64,000 bases of DNA. It comes from Candidatus Streptomyces philanthi. Its GTDB lineage: Bacteria > Actinomycetota > Actinomycetes > Streptomycetales > Streptomycetaceae. Location: contig CP073042.1 of NCBI GenBank assembly GCA_018114805.1, positions 5,129,501 through 5,193,500 of the forward strand, written 5' to 3'. Numbering within the stretch: position 1 is the first letter of the stretch; the number at the start of each line of letters is the position of its first letter. The notes under the pieces are model-generated. The model saw nothing but the letters and a program-made list of their open reading frames with translations, was not told where the DNA came from and made no database searches. A program made the translations under genes and the position numbers. Shown in pieces: positions 45,021-55,010 of this stretch.

Positions 45021-45053
45021 GCCGGCCCGCTCGTCCACGACGAGCGGGCCGGC
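45021..45053. terminator. Bidirectional terminator between haem oxygenase and map
   Basis: Perfect 14-bp stem GCCGGCCCGCTCGT/ACGAGCGGGCCGGC with a five-base loop. It directly follows the TGA of haem oxygenase and lies 15 bp from the stop of the convergent map gene. Confidence 0.85.
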
Positions 45054-45067
45054 GATCCGGTGTCGCG

Positions 45068-45925
45068 TCAGGGCAGCGTGAGGATGTCCGCCCTGGTCTC
45101 GGTGACCACGAGGGTGTGCTCGAACTGGGCGGTGCGCTTGCGGTCCTTGGTGACCACGGTCCAGCCGTCGTCCCACATGTCGTACTCGTGCGTCCCCAGG
45201 GTCAGCATCGGCTCGATGGTGAACGTCATGCCCGGCCGGATCTCGGTGGTGTGGTGCGGGCTGTCGTAGTGCGGCACGATCAGGCCCGAGTGGAACGACG
45301 TGTTGATGCCGTGCCCGGTGAAGTCCCGCACTACGCCGTAGCCGAAGCGTTTGGCGTACGACTCGATGACGCGCCCGATGATGTTGATCTGCCGGCCCGG
45401 CTTGACAGCCTTGATGGCCCGCGCCAGCGACTCCCGGGTGCGCTTCACGAGCAGCCGCGACTCCTCGTCCACGTCGCCGCACAGGTAGGTGGCGTTGTTG
45501 TCGCCGTGCACGCCGCCGATGTACGCGGTGATGTCCAGGTTCACGATGTCGCCGTCGCGCAGCACGGTCGAGTCGGGGATGCCGTGGCAGATGACCTCGT
45601 TGACCGAGGTGCACAGCGACTTGGGGTACTTGCGGTAGCCGAGCGTGGAGGGGTACGCGCCGTGGTCGCAGAGGAACTCGTGCGCAACCCGGTCGAGTTC
45701 GTCCGTGGTGGTCCCCGGCACGATGTGCCGCGTGGTCTCTTCCAGCGCCTGCGCGGCGATGCGCCCGGCGACCCGCATCCGCTCGATCGTCTCGGCGTCC
45801 TGCACCTCGGGGCCGGTGTACGGGGTGGGGGCGTCCTTGCCCACGTATTCCGGCCGCGGGATGGCGGCGGGGACGGTGCGGAGGGGGGAGAGCTGCCCCG
45901 GGACTAGAAGCGACTGGCCAGACAT
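45068..45925 (-). CDS. map: Type I methionine aminopeptidase
   Basis: Intact 285 residues; removes the initiator Met from new proteins. ATG 45925 (SGQSLLVPGQLSPLRTVP) is preferred over an upstream in-frame extension that lacks a ribosome site. All five metal ligands are present: Asp in IVNLDITAY and in GVHGDNNATYL, His in RDFTGHGINTSFHSGL, Glu in FTIEPMLTLG and QFEHTLVVTE. The short N-terminal extension is typical of one of the two actinobacterial paralogues. Housekeeping gene, convergent with the haem locus. Confidence 0.95.
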   Translation of the reverse strand: MSGQSLLVPGQLSPLRTVPAAIPRPEYVGKDAPTPYTGPEVQDAETIERMRVAGRIAAQALEETTRHIVPGTTTDELDRVAHEFLCDHGAYPSTLGYRKYPKSLCTSVNEVICHGIPDSTVLRDGDIVNLDITAYIGGVHGDNNATYLCGDVDEESRLLVKRTRESLARAIKAVKPGRQINIIGRVIESYAKRFGYGVVRDFTGHGINTSFHSGLIVPHYDSPHHTTEIRPGMTFTIEPMLTLGTHEYDMWDDGWTVVTKDRKRTAQFEHTLVVTETRADILTLP

Positions 45926-46026
45926 GCCAGCGAGTGTATCCAGGACGCATCGGGCACCATGGCGGCAAGTGAGCCAGCACACGCGAACGCGGTGCGGTGG
46001 AGACAGGTGAGGAAGGCGAGGCACGG

Positions 46027-46230
46027 ATGGCGCTGTTCTCGAAGGGCACGCCCGGCAAGCCTGGCGAGTGGTACTACTGCGTGCGCCACGGACGCGTGGA
46101 GGAAGGCCCCGAGTGCCGGGCGTCCGACCGACTGGGCCCGTACGCCACCCGCGAGGAGGCGGCCCACGCGATCGAGCACACCCGGGACCGGGAGCGGGAC
46201 TGGCAGAACGACCCCCGCTGGAACGACTAG
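46027..46230 (+). CDS. Small conserved protein of unknown function
   Basis: 67 residues from ATG 46027. GKPGEWYYCVRHGRVEEGPE and RLGPYATREEAAHAIEHTRD match a small protein often found next to map in Streptomyces, related to SPOR-like stretches. No signal peptide or membrane helix. It ends with TAG after WND. It is divergent from map with about 100 bp between them. Confidence 0.75.
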   Translation: MALFSKGTPGKPGEWYYCVRHGRVEEGPECRASDRLGPYATREEAAHAIEHTRDRERDWQNDPRWND

Positions 46231-46365
46231 CGCCCGCACCGGCGCCACGCGACTTGGCCCGTGATCCTGTCCCGGTCTTGGACCACGGGGCGGGCCAAGG
46301 CCGCGACTAGCGTCGTCCTCGTGAGTAGTGCAGGGACCAGCTCGGCTACGGGGAGGAGAGTGACC

Positions 46366-47357
46366 ATGAAGGCGATCAAGGTGCGCGACCGGGCGGCCGG
46401 GACGGGCGGGCTGGTGTACGAGGAGGCCCCGTACCCGCACGCGGCCGAGAACGACGTCGTCGTCCGGGTGCACGCGGCCGGCTTCACGCCCGGCGAACTG
46501 GAGTGGCCGGGCACCTGGACGGACCGCGCCGGCCGCGACCGCACGCCCTCCGTCCCCGGCCACGAGGTGCCCGGCGTGGTGGCTGAGCTGGGGTACGGCA
46601 CCACGGGCCTCACCGTCGGCTAGCGGCTGTTCGGGCTGACCGACTGGACGCGCGACGGCACGCTGGCCGAGTACGTGGCCGTGGAGGCTCGTAACCTGGC
46701 GCCGCTGCCGGCGTCCGTCAGCCACCTGGAGGCCGCGGCGCTGCCGATCTCCGGGCTCACCGCCTGGCAGGGACTCTTCGACCACGGGCGGTTGGTGGCC
46801 GGGCAGAGCGTGCTCGTCCACGGCGCGGCCGGCGGGGTCGGCGCGATCGCGGTCCAGCTCGCCCACGAGGCCGGGGCCCGCGTGGTCGCCACCGGCTGGG
46901 CCCGAGACCGCGACACGGCCGTGGAACTGGGCGCGGACGTCTTCGTCGACCTCGACGGCGAGCCAAACGGCGCGCGGGAGGGCGGGGGCTCAGCGGCGGG
47001 CGCGGCGGCGACGCGGGCGGCCAACTGGCGGACGCCGGCCCGGTGGACTTGGTCCTCGACGTGATCGGCGGTGAGGTGCTCGAACGCTCGGCCCGCCTGG
47101 TGCGGCCCGGCGGCACGCTCGTCACGATCGCCGCACCGACCACGGTCCGCCCCGAGGGCGGTCGGACGGTCTTCTTCATCGTCGAGCCCGACCGGCACCG
47201 CCTCGCCGACCTCGCACGGCGGGTCCAGGATGGGCGGCTGCGGCCACTGGTGGGCCCGGTCTACCCGCTGGCCGACGCCGCCACCGCCTTCACCGCCCGG
47301 CGCGCGACCCCCGGAAAGCCCCTGATCCAGGTCGCCGACGCGCTGACGGGGGGCTGA
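46366..47357 (+). pseudogene. Zinc-independent quinone oxidoreductase (MDR family), in-frame TAG and frameshift
   Basis: NADPH-dependent medium-chain reductase of the QOR class. GGGAGGAGAG precedes ATG 46366. The GroES-like domain is normal up to ELGYGTTGLTVG; TAG 46621-46623 then takes the place of a Gln that is almost invariant (VGQRxFGLTDW), and the frame goes on RLFGLTDWTRDGTLAEYVAV. The Rossmann motif SVLVHGAAGGVGAIAVQLAH is intact. A frameshift between about 46975 and 47030 moves to GPVDLVLDVIGGEVLERSAR, ending at TGA 47355. The TAG at a conserved Gln is the clearest single case of a C-to-T nonsense change in the window. Confidence 0.8.
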
Positions 47358-47405
47358 GGCCACGCCGCGCGGGCGGGCCCGGTGAGCGGTCGGCGCCGTC
47401 CCGGT

Positions 47406-48533
47406 CTACCGGTTCGCGGCTTGGCGAGAGGTGATCCGGTTCGTGCGACCGACCGCGCGCCCCACCGCGTTGCGCACCGCGAGGCCCGGCCGGGTGCGGG
47501 GCACCATGAGCCTGGAGAGCGGGCCGACGCGTCGCTGCCGCGGGCCCACCTCGCGGCGGAGCCGCGACTCGTAGGCGGCGAAGGCGCGGGCGTGGTCGCC
47601 GGGATGGGCGGCCAGCTCTTCCGCGAGGGCGTACGCGCCCGCCATCGCCCTGCTGGACCCGTCGCCCAGCAGGGCTGTCGCCGCCGCCGCATCCCCGAGC
47701 AGGACGACCCGTTCGCGGGACCACGCGGGCATCCGGACGGTGGTCAGGGGGTCGAAGAACGGAGCCGGGTGGTCGAGGAAGGCAGCCACGAACTCCGGTG
47801 CCCGCCACCCCACGTCGGCGTAGGCGTCGGCCACGGTCTGCTTGTGGAGGGCGACGTTCTTGCGGTCGTGGGGCACTGACCGTGCGGCCCGGAAGGTGAA
47901 GATCGCGAGCGGGGTGGTCCGCGAGAGGTGGACGACCAGCATCCGGTTCGGCACGCTCAGCATCGTCATCTCGCTCGGGTCCTCGACGGCGTCGGGTTCC
48001 AGCGGGACGGTCGCGCCGTACAGGCCCAGGTTGCTCACGAACTGCCGCTCGGGTCCGAAGACCAGGCGCCGTACGGTGGAGTGCATCCCGTCGGCACCGA
48101 CGACCAGGTCGAAGCGCCGTGGCGCGGACCGCCGGAAGGTGACGTCAACTCCCCCCGCGTCCTGGTCGAGAGCGGTGACCGTGTCGTCGAACAGGAACTC
48201 GGCCTCGGTCTGCGCCGACCGGTGAAGCACTTCGGACAGGTCGGCCCGGGTCACCTCGACCGTCGGCGCCTGGTCCGAGGCGAGCAGGAGTCGCAGGACG
48301 CGCCTGCCGTCGGGGGTGAGCAGGGTCAGTGACCGGTTGCGGGTGGCGAGCCCGCGGAGCTGCGGAAGGACGCCCATGCGCTCGGCGACCGGGATCGCGG
48401 GCCCCTTCACGACGATCGCGCTACCACCGGAGCCCAGTTGCCGGGCGTGTTCGACGACCGTCGGCCGGTAGCCGTTCCGGGCGAGCCAGTACGCGAGTGC
48501 GGGCCCCGCGATTCCGGCGCCCACTATCAGCAC
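47406..48533 (-). CDS. FAD-dependent monooxygenase with duplicated start region
   Basis: Class A flavoprotein hydroxylase, 375 residues as read from GTG 48533. FAD motifs: MLIVGAGIAGPALAYWLARN (GxGxxG), LVVGADGMHSTVRRLVFGPE (DG) and RERVVLLGDAAAATALLGDG (GD). The original start was probably ATG 48571 (MQKPEVLIVG). A 22-bp direct repeat with 23-bp period (48519-48563) has duplicated the codons for PEVLIVG and put that ATG out of frame, leaving a 14-residue dead end. Translation must now begin at the internal GTG, which lacks its own ribosome site. Divergent ArsR-type regulator at 48742. Confidence 0.82.
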   Translation of the reverse strand: MLIVGAGIAGPALAYWLARNGYRPTVVEHARQLGSGGSAIVVKGPAIPVAERMGVLPQLRGLATRNRSLTLLTPDGRRVLRLLLASDQAPTVEVTRADLSEVLHRSAQTEAEFLFDDTVTALDQDAGGVDVTFRRSAPRRFDLVVGADGMHSTVRRLVFGPERQFVSNLGLYGATVPLEPDAVEDPSEMTMLSVPNRMLVVHLSRTTPLAIFTFRAARSVPHDRKNVALHKQTVADAYADVGWRAPEFVAAFLDHPAPFFDPLTTVRMPAWSRERVVLLGDAAAATALLGDGSSRAMAGAYALAEELAAHPGDHARAFAAYESRLRREVGPRQRRVGPLSRLMVPRTRPGLAVRNAVGRAVGRTNRITSRQAANR

Positions 48534-48563
48534 CTCGGGCTGCCCACTATCAGCACCTCGGGC
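48519..48563. repeat. 22-bp tandem duplication at the monooxygenase start
   Basis: Identical 22-bp units at 48519-48540 and 48542-48563 separated by one base (period 23). Because 23 is not a multiple of three, the original ATG is separated from the coding frame. Confidence 0.9.
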
Positions 48564-48665
48564 TTCTGCATGACGATGACCTCTCGGAGTGTCGATGACC
48601 GGGTCTTCCGGCGCGTGCCGGCCCTGGTCTCAGGTAGCGGCGTCCCGGGGTAGCGCGACCGGACC

Positions 48666-48726
48666 AGGTACGGAGAATTTCGTACCTCAGTGGAGCACAC
48701 CTTTCGGGTACGATTCAAGTCGTACC
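48666..48726. promoter_or_regulatory. Two inverted repeats, likely operators of the ArsR-type regulator
   Basis: AGGTACG-N8-CGTACCT at 48666-48687 and GGTACGA-N6-TCGTACC at 48707-48726, both perfect. They share the GGTACG/CGTACC core and fill the promoter region between the divergent monooxygenase and regulator genes. Confidence 0.75.
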
Positions 48727-48741
48727 TGGAGGGGGTGTCGC

Positions 48742-49077
48742 ATGGCCGGGAAGAACCTGGTCGGCCCGGAGGCCGACGCACTCGATCTGGGCGCGGTGTT
48801 TCGCGCCCTCGCCGACGAGCACCGTCGTTCGGTGATCGCGCGGTTGGCCGCCGACCACAGCGACAGCGAGCGGGGCTGCAACTCGTTCGACCTCCCGATC
48901 TCGAAGCAGACCCAGACCCACCACTTCCGCGTCCTGCGCGAGGCGGGTCTCGTCCACGAGATCGACTACGGCAACCGCAAGGGCATCCGGCTACGACGCG
49001 CGGACATCGAGAGGCGATTCCCCGGGCTGCTCGCGCTCCTGGGAGCGGAGTCCCCGGGCGGTGCCGCTCCTCGCTGA
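48742..49077 (+). CDS. ArsR-family winged-helix regulator
   Basis: Intact 111 residues; GGAGGGGG precedes ATG 48742. LGAVFRALADEHRRSVIARL is helix 1-2 of the ArsR fold. The recognition helix lies in PISKQTQTHHFRVLREAGLV, and EIDYGNRKGIRLRRADIERR is the wing. No metal-binding ELCV(C/G)D motif is seen in helix 3 (the only Cys is in RGCNSFDLP), so it probably senses an organic ligand rather than a metal. The paired repeats directly upstream are the expected binding sites, and the divergent monooxygenase the target. Confidence 0.88.
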   Translation: MAGKNLVGPEADALDLGAVFRALADEHRRSVIARLAADHSDSERGCNSFDLPISKQTQTHHFRVLREAGLVHEIDYGNRKGIRLRRADIERRFPGLLALLGAESPGGAAPR

Positions 49078-49350
49078 GCGCGGATGGGCACACCGGAGGG
49101 GAGCCCGGGTCGGTCCTGGCTCGCTAGCTCGACCGGGTCCAGCTCGCGCCCGGTTCGCGGGTAGCCGAGCACAACGCGGAGTGAGCCGGGCCGGGCACCT
49201 GCCGGGCGCTGGCCCGCAGCGCCGTCATCGACCGCGCCGTCAGTTCCCAGCCGTCAGCCCCCAGTCGGCAGCCTCCCAGCCCCCAGCCGTCGTGCGCGGC
49301 GGGCGGGGCGGGGGAGAGGCGACGCGCTGCCCCTGCGTGAGCCCCACGTC

Positions 49351-50791
49351 TCACTGCGCCGCGGGGCTCGCCTCGCTCGTCTCACGTGCCTCACGGGCCG
49401 CGCGCATCCTGAGGGCGTGCGGGTTGGTCCGGGAGTCGTACGCCATCAGCTTCGGCAGCGAGGCCGCCAGCAGCCCGACCGCCGCCACGCACGCGACGCC
49501 ACCCGACCACACCGAGGTCCGCACGCTCGTCAGCGCCGCCATCGAACCCGCCCTGACCTGGCCGAGCTGCGGGCCCGCCATGTACGAGAGCAGCTCGATC
49601 CCGGCCAGCCGGCCGCGCAGCTCGTCCGGGATGGTCTGGTTCCACAGCGTGGACCGGAACAGGCCGCTGATTATGTCCGCGCCGCCAGGCACAGCAGCAC
49701 CAGCCAGATGCTCGGCAGCGCCCCGGCCACGGCCATGGCCAGCCCCCACGGCGCGGCGCCGGCCGCCACCATGCGGCTGTGCCGGTATACCCGTGAGGGC
49801 CAGCCGCTGGTCAGGCTGACCAGTACGGAGCCGACCGAGCCCGCCGCGTACATCAGGCCGAGCGCCCAGGTCGTCGGCGAGGAAGGGGAAGATCGCGTTC
49901 GGGTACGCGAAGAACATGGCGACCATGTCGACCGCGTAGGTGCCCAGGAGTTCCTTGCGCTGCCACGCGTAGTGGGCGCCCGCCCAGATGCCGGCCAGCG
50001 AGGGGCGCTCCGCGTCGTGCGCGGGCGGCGCCGCCGCGAGCCGCACCGCCAACAGCAGGGAGACGACGAAGGTCAGCAGGTCGAGCCCGTACGCCACGGG
50101 CAGCCCGGCGAACGCGACGATCAGCCCGGCGACCGAGGGGCCGACTATGGCCGAGAGCTGCCAGCGGATGGAGTTGAGCGCCGCGGCGGCGGTGAGCTGG
50201 TCGTGCGGGACGATCCGGGCCATCAGGGCGTCGAGGGCCCGCTGCTGGATGCCGGCCATCGCGCTGGTCAGCCCCGCCACCACGTACAGCAGCCACAGCA
50301 TGGGATGCGGCAGCAGGCTGTTGACCAGTAGCAGGACGGTGAGGACGCCCGAGGCCCAGCTCGGTGAGTAGGATGAGCGTGCGCCGGTCCATGGCGTCGG
50401 CGAGCGCGCCGCCGTACAGGCCGAAGACGATCAGCGGCACGAGCTGCACGGCGCCGATCGCGCCGACCGCGAAGGCCGAGCCGGTCAACTCCTTGACCTG
50501 CAACGGCAGCGCGATCAGGGTCAGGAAGCTGCCGAAGGAGGTCACGGCGCCGGCCATCCAGATCAGCCGGAAGTCCCGCGAGGAGCGCCACGGCGACAGG
50601 TCGGGGAGCAGCGCCCGCACGCGCCCGCCGGACCGCGGCGGTCGCTCGCCCGGGGTCCCGCCGTCCTCGCCCGCTCCGGCGTCCTCGGCGCCACCGGCCG
50701 GCCGGGGGATCTCGGCGACCCCACCGGTCTGGACAGCCTCGGCGGGGGAACGATCAGCATCTGCCACGTCGGGCTGTTCGGGATGGGTCAC
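49351..50791 (-). pseudogene. MFS exporter (EntS/MFS_3 type), three lesions
   Basis: Transporter related to enterobactin exporter EntS and macrolide efflux proteins. GTG 50791; a 70-residue hydrophilic tail, then DFRLIWMAGAVTSFGSFLTL and GLYGGALADAMDRRTLIL (MFS motif A region). One extra base in CCC (50355-50357) shifts to MLWLLYVVAGLTSAMAGIQQ. A short deletion near 49865 moves to MYAAGSVGSVLVSLTSGWPS. Another near 49680 returns to DIISGLFRSTLWNQTIPDEL, ending at TGA 49351. All twelve helices can be found over three frames, so inactivation is recent. No cognate siderophore genes in the window. Confidence 0.75.
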
Positions 50792-50942
50792 GAGAGGTCA
50801 TCGTCCGCCGACCAGCGAACACGGGCAACCGAATATCGATCGACCTCGCACACGGCCGGGGCGAGGCCGGGCTGCCCCGTGTCACAGGCCCCCACCCCAG
50901 GCCCGTTCCTGCCTGCGCGACGCCGCGTCCCCGTCCCGCGCC

Positions 50943-51180
50943 TCAGCGCCTGCCGCGCGCCGAGGCCCGTACGTACGCTCCGTAGAGAAGCTGCGCCGCG
51001 CCGACGAACGTCAGCACCACGCCCACCTTGCGCAGCGTGATGACCGGGGTGTGCACATCCGAGGTGAACAGCCACAGGGCGAGACCCACCACGGCCGTCG
51101 CCGCTCCCTCGACCAGGTGCCTGCCCGCCGGTCGGCCGCCGGCGCGCGTCCGTCGTGCGCCGGCAGCGACCGGCGCTCAC
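50943..51180 (-). pseudogene. DUF5708-family small membrane protein, frameshifted N-terminus
   Basis: The minus-strand frame HLVEGAATAVVGLALWLFTS then HTPVITLRKVGVVLTFVGAA and QLLYGAYVRASARGRR has the two helices and the TPVITLxKVGVVL core of DUF5708. Its frame has no start codon; GTG 51180 opens another frame, so a one-base shift lies near 51110-51140. TGA at 50943. Function unknown; this protein is common in Streptomyces. Confidence 0.6.
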
Positions 51181-51539
51181 CGAGGGGCTTGCGTCACCCG
51201 TTCGCACGCCGCCCGGCGGCCCTTCGGGCGAGCCGCGCCGGCGACTCGTTCGCGGCACCCGCCGACCTGCCCCGACCGGTGTCGGACCGGGCGCCCGGGT
51301 GCTCCCTGCACGCCGTTCACGCTAGGTCTCGGTGGGCGTCCACGCCTCGATCCAGGCCATGAGAACGCGACCGGTATGACTCCTACTCCTTTGGCGGAAT
51401 CGCTCAGGCTGCGTCGCTAACTGTTGATGTGACGTGTCTTGACGCTCTGTAAGGCGATCCTTATGTTCACCGCACACAAGGGACTTCCTACGTCTTGTCG
51501 TTGGCGCTCGATTGCACCGTGGCATCGGGAGGGGTCTGA
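51181..51539. other. Regulatory spacer upstream of the sialidase operon
   Basis: No gene seen. The left 140 bp resemble coding DNA only in composition. The right part holds the promoter at 51439-51467 and a leader of about 65 bases. Confidence 0.5.
51439..51467 (+). promoter_or_regulatory. Vegetative-type promoter of the sialidase operon
   Basis: TTGACG (51439-51444), 17-bp spacer, TATGTT (51462-51467). Good match to the main sigma-factor consensus; transcription would begin near 51474. Confidence 0.6.
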
Positions 51540-52668
51540 TTGGCAAGCGATATGACGGCGTACAAGACCTACGAAGTGTCCGTCCCCTTCCGCGCCGGCA
51601 CCGATGGGTACGCGAGCTATCGGATTCCCGCGCTGGTCATCATGGACCGGGGCACCGTGCTCGCCTTCGCCGAGGGGCGGGTGGCCTCGTCGGCCGACTG
51701 GGGCGACATCGACCTGGTGCTGCGGCGCTCCACCGACGGCGGGCGCACCTGGGGCCCGCTCCAGGTCGTCAGCCGCAACGGCGACGGCACCGCGGGCAAC
51801 CCCGCGCCCGTGGTCGTCGACGGCGGCCGGATTGTCCTGGTGCAGGTGCACAGCGCGGCCGGCGCCACCGAGGACCGCATCCGCGGCGGCGAGGTCCCGC
51901 CGGCCGACGGCCGGCGGGTATGGGTGCAGGACAGCGACGACGAGGGCGCGACCTGGTCGACCCCGCGCGAGATCACCGAGCACGTCAAGTGCCCCGAGTG
52001 GCGCTGGTACGCTGCCACGCCCGGGCACGCCCTCCAGTTGCGCCACGGAGCGCACGCCGGGCGCATCGTGGTCCTGGGCAACCACTCGCTGCCGCCCTCC
52101 GGCGCCGACAGCGGCACGGAGGGCAAGTACAACGGCGGCCACGACCTGCTCAGCGACGACGGCGGCGCGACCTGGCGGCTCGGCTACGTGGACGACAACC
52201 CGGACGGCTACGTCAACGTCAACGAGACGACCGCCGCCCAGCTCCCGGACGGCCGGGTCTACCTCAACACCCGCACCGACGCCGCCGCGCCCGGCAACCG
52301 GGCCGACGCCTACTCGACCGACGGCGGCGCCTCGCTGGTCAAGCCGTTCCTCCGCCCGCAGGCCGGCCTGGTCACACCCGTCGTCCAGGGCAGCGTCCTG
52401 CACCTGGACCGCCCCGGCGCGCGGCGGCGGCACGCTGCTGTTCTCCGGGCCCGCGGCGCCGGACCACCGGGCCCTGATGACCGTGCGGGCCAGCGACAAC
52501 GGGGGCGTCACCTGGCGCACGGCTCACACCGTGGACGGCCTGCCGGCCGCCTACTCCGACCTCGCGCGACTGGACGAGGAGACCATCGGACTGCTCTACG
52601 AGACGGGTGACTTCAGCGCCTACTCGACCTTCACCTTCCGCCGCGTGCCCGTGCGGGACTTGGCATGA
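51540..52668 (+). pseudogene. Exo-alpha-sialidase (GH33), one frameshift
   Basis: Releases terminal sialic acids. GGAGG (51528-51532) lies seven bases before TTG 51540; ATG 51552 is an alternative. YASYRIPALVIMDRGTVLAF is the RIP motif carrying the catalytic Arg. Asp-box repeats follow: RRSTDGGRTWGPL, QDSDDEGATWSTP, LLSDDGGATWRLG and RASDNGGVTWRTA. The frame breaks near 52425 (GGCGCGCGGCGG) and resumes GGTLLFSGPAAPDHRALMTV to TGA 52666. No signal peptide is visible, so the enzyme may be intracellular. The stop overlaps the next ATG; with the ABC importer that follows it forms a sialoglycan-use operon. Confidence 0.82.
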
Positions 52669-53967
52669 GCGCGCGGGGACCCGGCGGCCGAGGCCGCGCT
52701 CGCCGGCTGTGGCGGCGACGGCCACCAGGTCAGGGAGCGCAGGAAGGGCGAGAAGATCACGCTCAACTTCTGGTCCTGGGTACCGGGCATCGAGAACCCG
52801 GTGGCGCTGTGGAACGAGCACCACCCCGAGGTGCGGATCAACCTGGAGAAGGTCTCGGCGGTGGGCGGCGCCCAGTACGCCAAGATGCACGCCGCTGTGA
52901 AGGTCGGGGACGCCCCGGACCTGGCCCAGATAGAGTATTCGGTCGTTCCCAGCTTCCTCCTCGACAACTCCCTGGTCGACCTGTCGGCGTACGGCGGCGA
53001 CCGCTACCGGTACCGCTTCGTGGGCTGGCAGTGGCAGCAGTCGGTCTACGGCAGGTCCGTGTACGCCATCCCACAGGACTCGGGGCCGATGGGCCTGTTC
53101 TTACGCCAGGACCTGTTCGACGCGTGGGGGATCAGGACGCCGCGGACCTGGGCCGAGTACGCGGACGCGGCCCGGGCGGTGCGCGAACACGGAGCCTGGG
53201 TCGAGACCTTCTCGGCCACCAACGGCAACCGTTTCGCCGCCCTGGCCTGGCAGGCCGGCGGGCGCTGGTTCGGCACCCGGGGCGACTCCTGGACCGTCGC
53301 CATCGACGACGCGCCCTCGCTCAGGGTCGCCGACTTCTGGAGCAGGCTCGTCGACGACGAGCTGATCAAGACCATCCCGGACCGGCAGAACGCCTGGTAC
53401 AAGGACATCCAGACCAGTGACATCGTTTCCTGGCTGGGTGCGAGCTGGGGCGACGCGCTGCTGACCGGCAACGCCCCCGACACGGCGGGCACGTGGCGGG
53501 CCGCGTCGCTGCCGCAGTGGAAACGGGGCGAGAACGCGCAGGCCAACTGGGGCGGCTCGACCACCGCGATCTTCACCGACTGCACCTACCCCAGGAACGC
53601 CCTGGCCTTCGCCGTGTGGCTCAACTCCGCCCCGGAGGCCGTCCAACTGCTGATCAAGGGCGGTTACGGCTTCCCCAGCGCCGTCTCCGGCTACACCACC
53701 GGCGACCTGGAGGGCCGCCGGGAGTTCTTCGGCGGCCAGCACTACAGCCGGATCTTCATCGAGGCCGGCAAGGCCGTGGACACGAGCTGGAAGTGGGGGC
53801 CCACCGTGGACACCCTCTACCAGCGGCTCGGCGACGCGTTCCTGGAGGCGATCGGGGACGGCACCGCCTTCCGCTCGGTCCTGGAGGAGGTGCAGGGGGA
53901 GACCATCGAGGACCTCAGGGACAAGGGGCTCAAGGTCGAGGCCGGCCGAAGCTCGGCCAGCGGGTGA
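52665..53967 (+). pseudogene. Sugar-binding lipoprotein of the sialidase-linked importer, signal peptide damaged
   Basis: ATG 52665 overlaps the sialidase stop. The start frame (SARGPGGRGRARRLW) is not hydrophobic. Another frame contains AEAALAGCGGDGHQVRERRK, the end of a lipobox, so the hydrophobic part of the signal has been deleted together with a frameshift. The mature protein is intact from about 52740: ITLNFWSWVPGIENPVALWN, then GRSVYAIPQDSGPMGLFLRQ to VLEEVQGETIEDLRDKGLKV (TGA 53965). It is a class I carbohydrate receptor, about 410 mature residues. As written it would not be exported, so the importer would be blind. Confidence 0.78.
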
Positions 53968-54086
53968 CCCACCGGTGCGCGGGAGGCCCACCGCCGGGCC
54001 CCCGCCCCGCCCGCCAGGCCTGCTCCCCCGCGCGTGACGCCGCCCGCAGAGCCCGCCGGACTGCCGGTCGATAGGAGTACCGCAAC

Positions 54087-55010
54087 GTGAAGCGACCCAC
54101 TCGCACTGAGGCCCGCAACGCCCGCGCGGCCTTCGGCTTCCTGCTGCCGTTCCTCGCGGTGTTCCTGCTCTGCTTCATCGCGCCCATCGGCTACGCCATC
54201 TACCAGAGCCTCCTCAAGGTGGAGCGGCCTGCGCCGCTGGGCATCGGCGGGCCGACCAACGAGGTGTGGGCCGGCCTGTCCAACTACGGCCACGCGCTGG
54301 AGGACGAACGGTTCATCCACGGCTTTGGCCGCGTACTTCTCTTCGGCGTCGTCCAGGTGCCGGTCATGCTCGTCTTCGCGACCGCGCTCGCGCTGCTGCT
54401 CGACGCCGCGTCCGCGCGCTGGGTCGGCTTCTTCCGCACCGCCTTCTTCCTGCCGTACGGCATCCCCGGCGTCATCGCCTCCATCCTGTTGTGCTTCCTC
54501 TACGTCCCCGGCATCAGTCCGCTGGTGGAGATCGCCGACTCGGCCGGCTGGCAGGTGGACTTCCTCGGCCGGGACGCCGTCCTGTGGTCCATCGCCAACA
54601 TCGTCACCTGGCAGTTCACCGGCTACAACATGCTCGTGCTGATCGCCCAGCTCAAGGCCATCCCCGGTGACCTGTACGAGGCCGCGCGGATCGACGGGGC
54701 GAGCGCCTGGCAGATCGTCCGGCACGTCAAGCTGCCGCTGATCAAGCCGGCGCTGGTGCTCACCACCGTCTTCAGCATCATCGGCACCCTGCAACTGTTC
54801 GCCGAGCCGATGGTCCTGCGCCCGCTCGGCACCTCCATCGACTCCGGCTACACGCCCAACCTGCACGCCTACAACGAGGCGTTCACCAGCAACAACCAGC
54901 ACATCGCGGCGGCCGAGGCGGTCCTGCTCGCGCTGGTCGCCTGCGTGCTGTCGTTCGGATTCCTCAAACTCGTCGGCCGGGGCCCCCGGGACGGGAGGGA
55001 CGGCAAGTGA
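54087..55010 (+). CDS. Sugar ABC transporter permease 1 (sialidase operon)
   Basis: Intact 307 residues. AGGAG lies before GTG 54087. Six membrane segments, the first FGFLLPFLAVFLLCFIAPIG and the last LLALVACVLSFGFLKLVGRG. The ATPase-contact loop reads LYEAARIDGASAWQIVRHVK (EAA motif, about residue 197). It pairs with the next gene, whose GTG overlaps its TGA (GTGA). No ATPase gene is in the operon, so a shared MsiK-type ATPase is expected. Confidence 0.92.
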   Translation: MKRPTRTEARNARAAFGFLLPFLAVFLLCFIAPIGYAIYQSLLKVERPAPLGIGGPTNEVWAGLSNYGHALEDERFIHGFGRVLLFGVVQVPVMLVFATALALLLDAASARWVGFFRTAFFLPYGIPGVIASILLCFLYVPGISPLVEIADSAGWQVDFLGRDAVLWSIANIVTWQFTGYNMLVLIAQLKAIPGDLYEAARIDGASAWQIVRHVKLPLIKPALVLTTVFSIIGTLQLFAEPMVLRPLGTSIDSGYTPNLHAYNEAFTSNNQHIAAAEAVLLALVACVLSFGFLKLVGRGPRDGRDGK

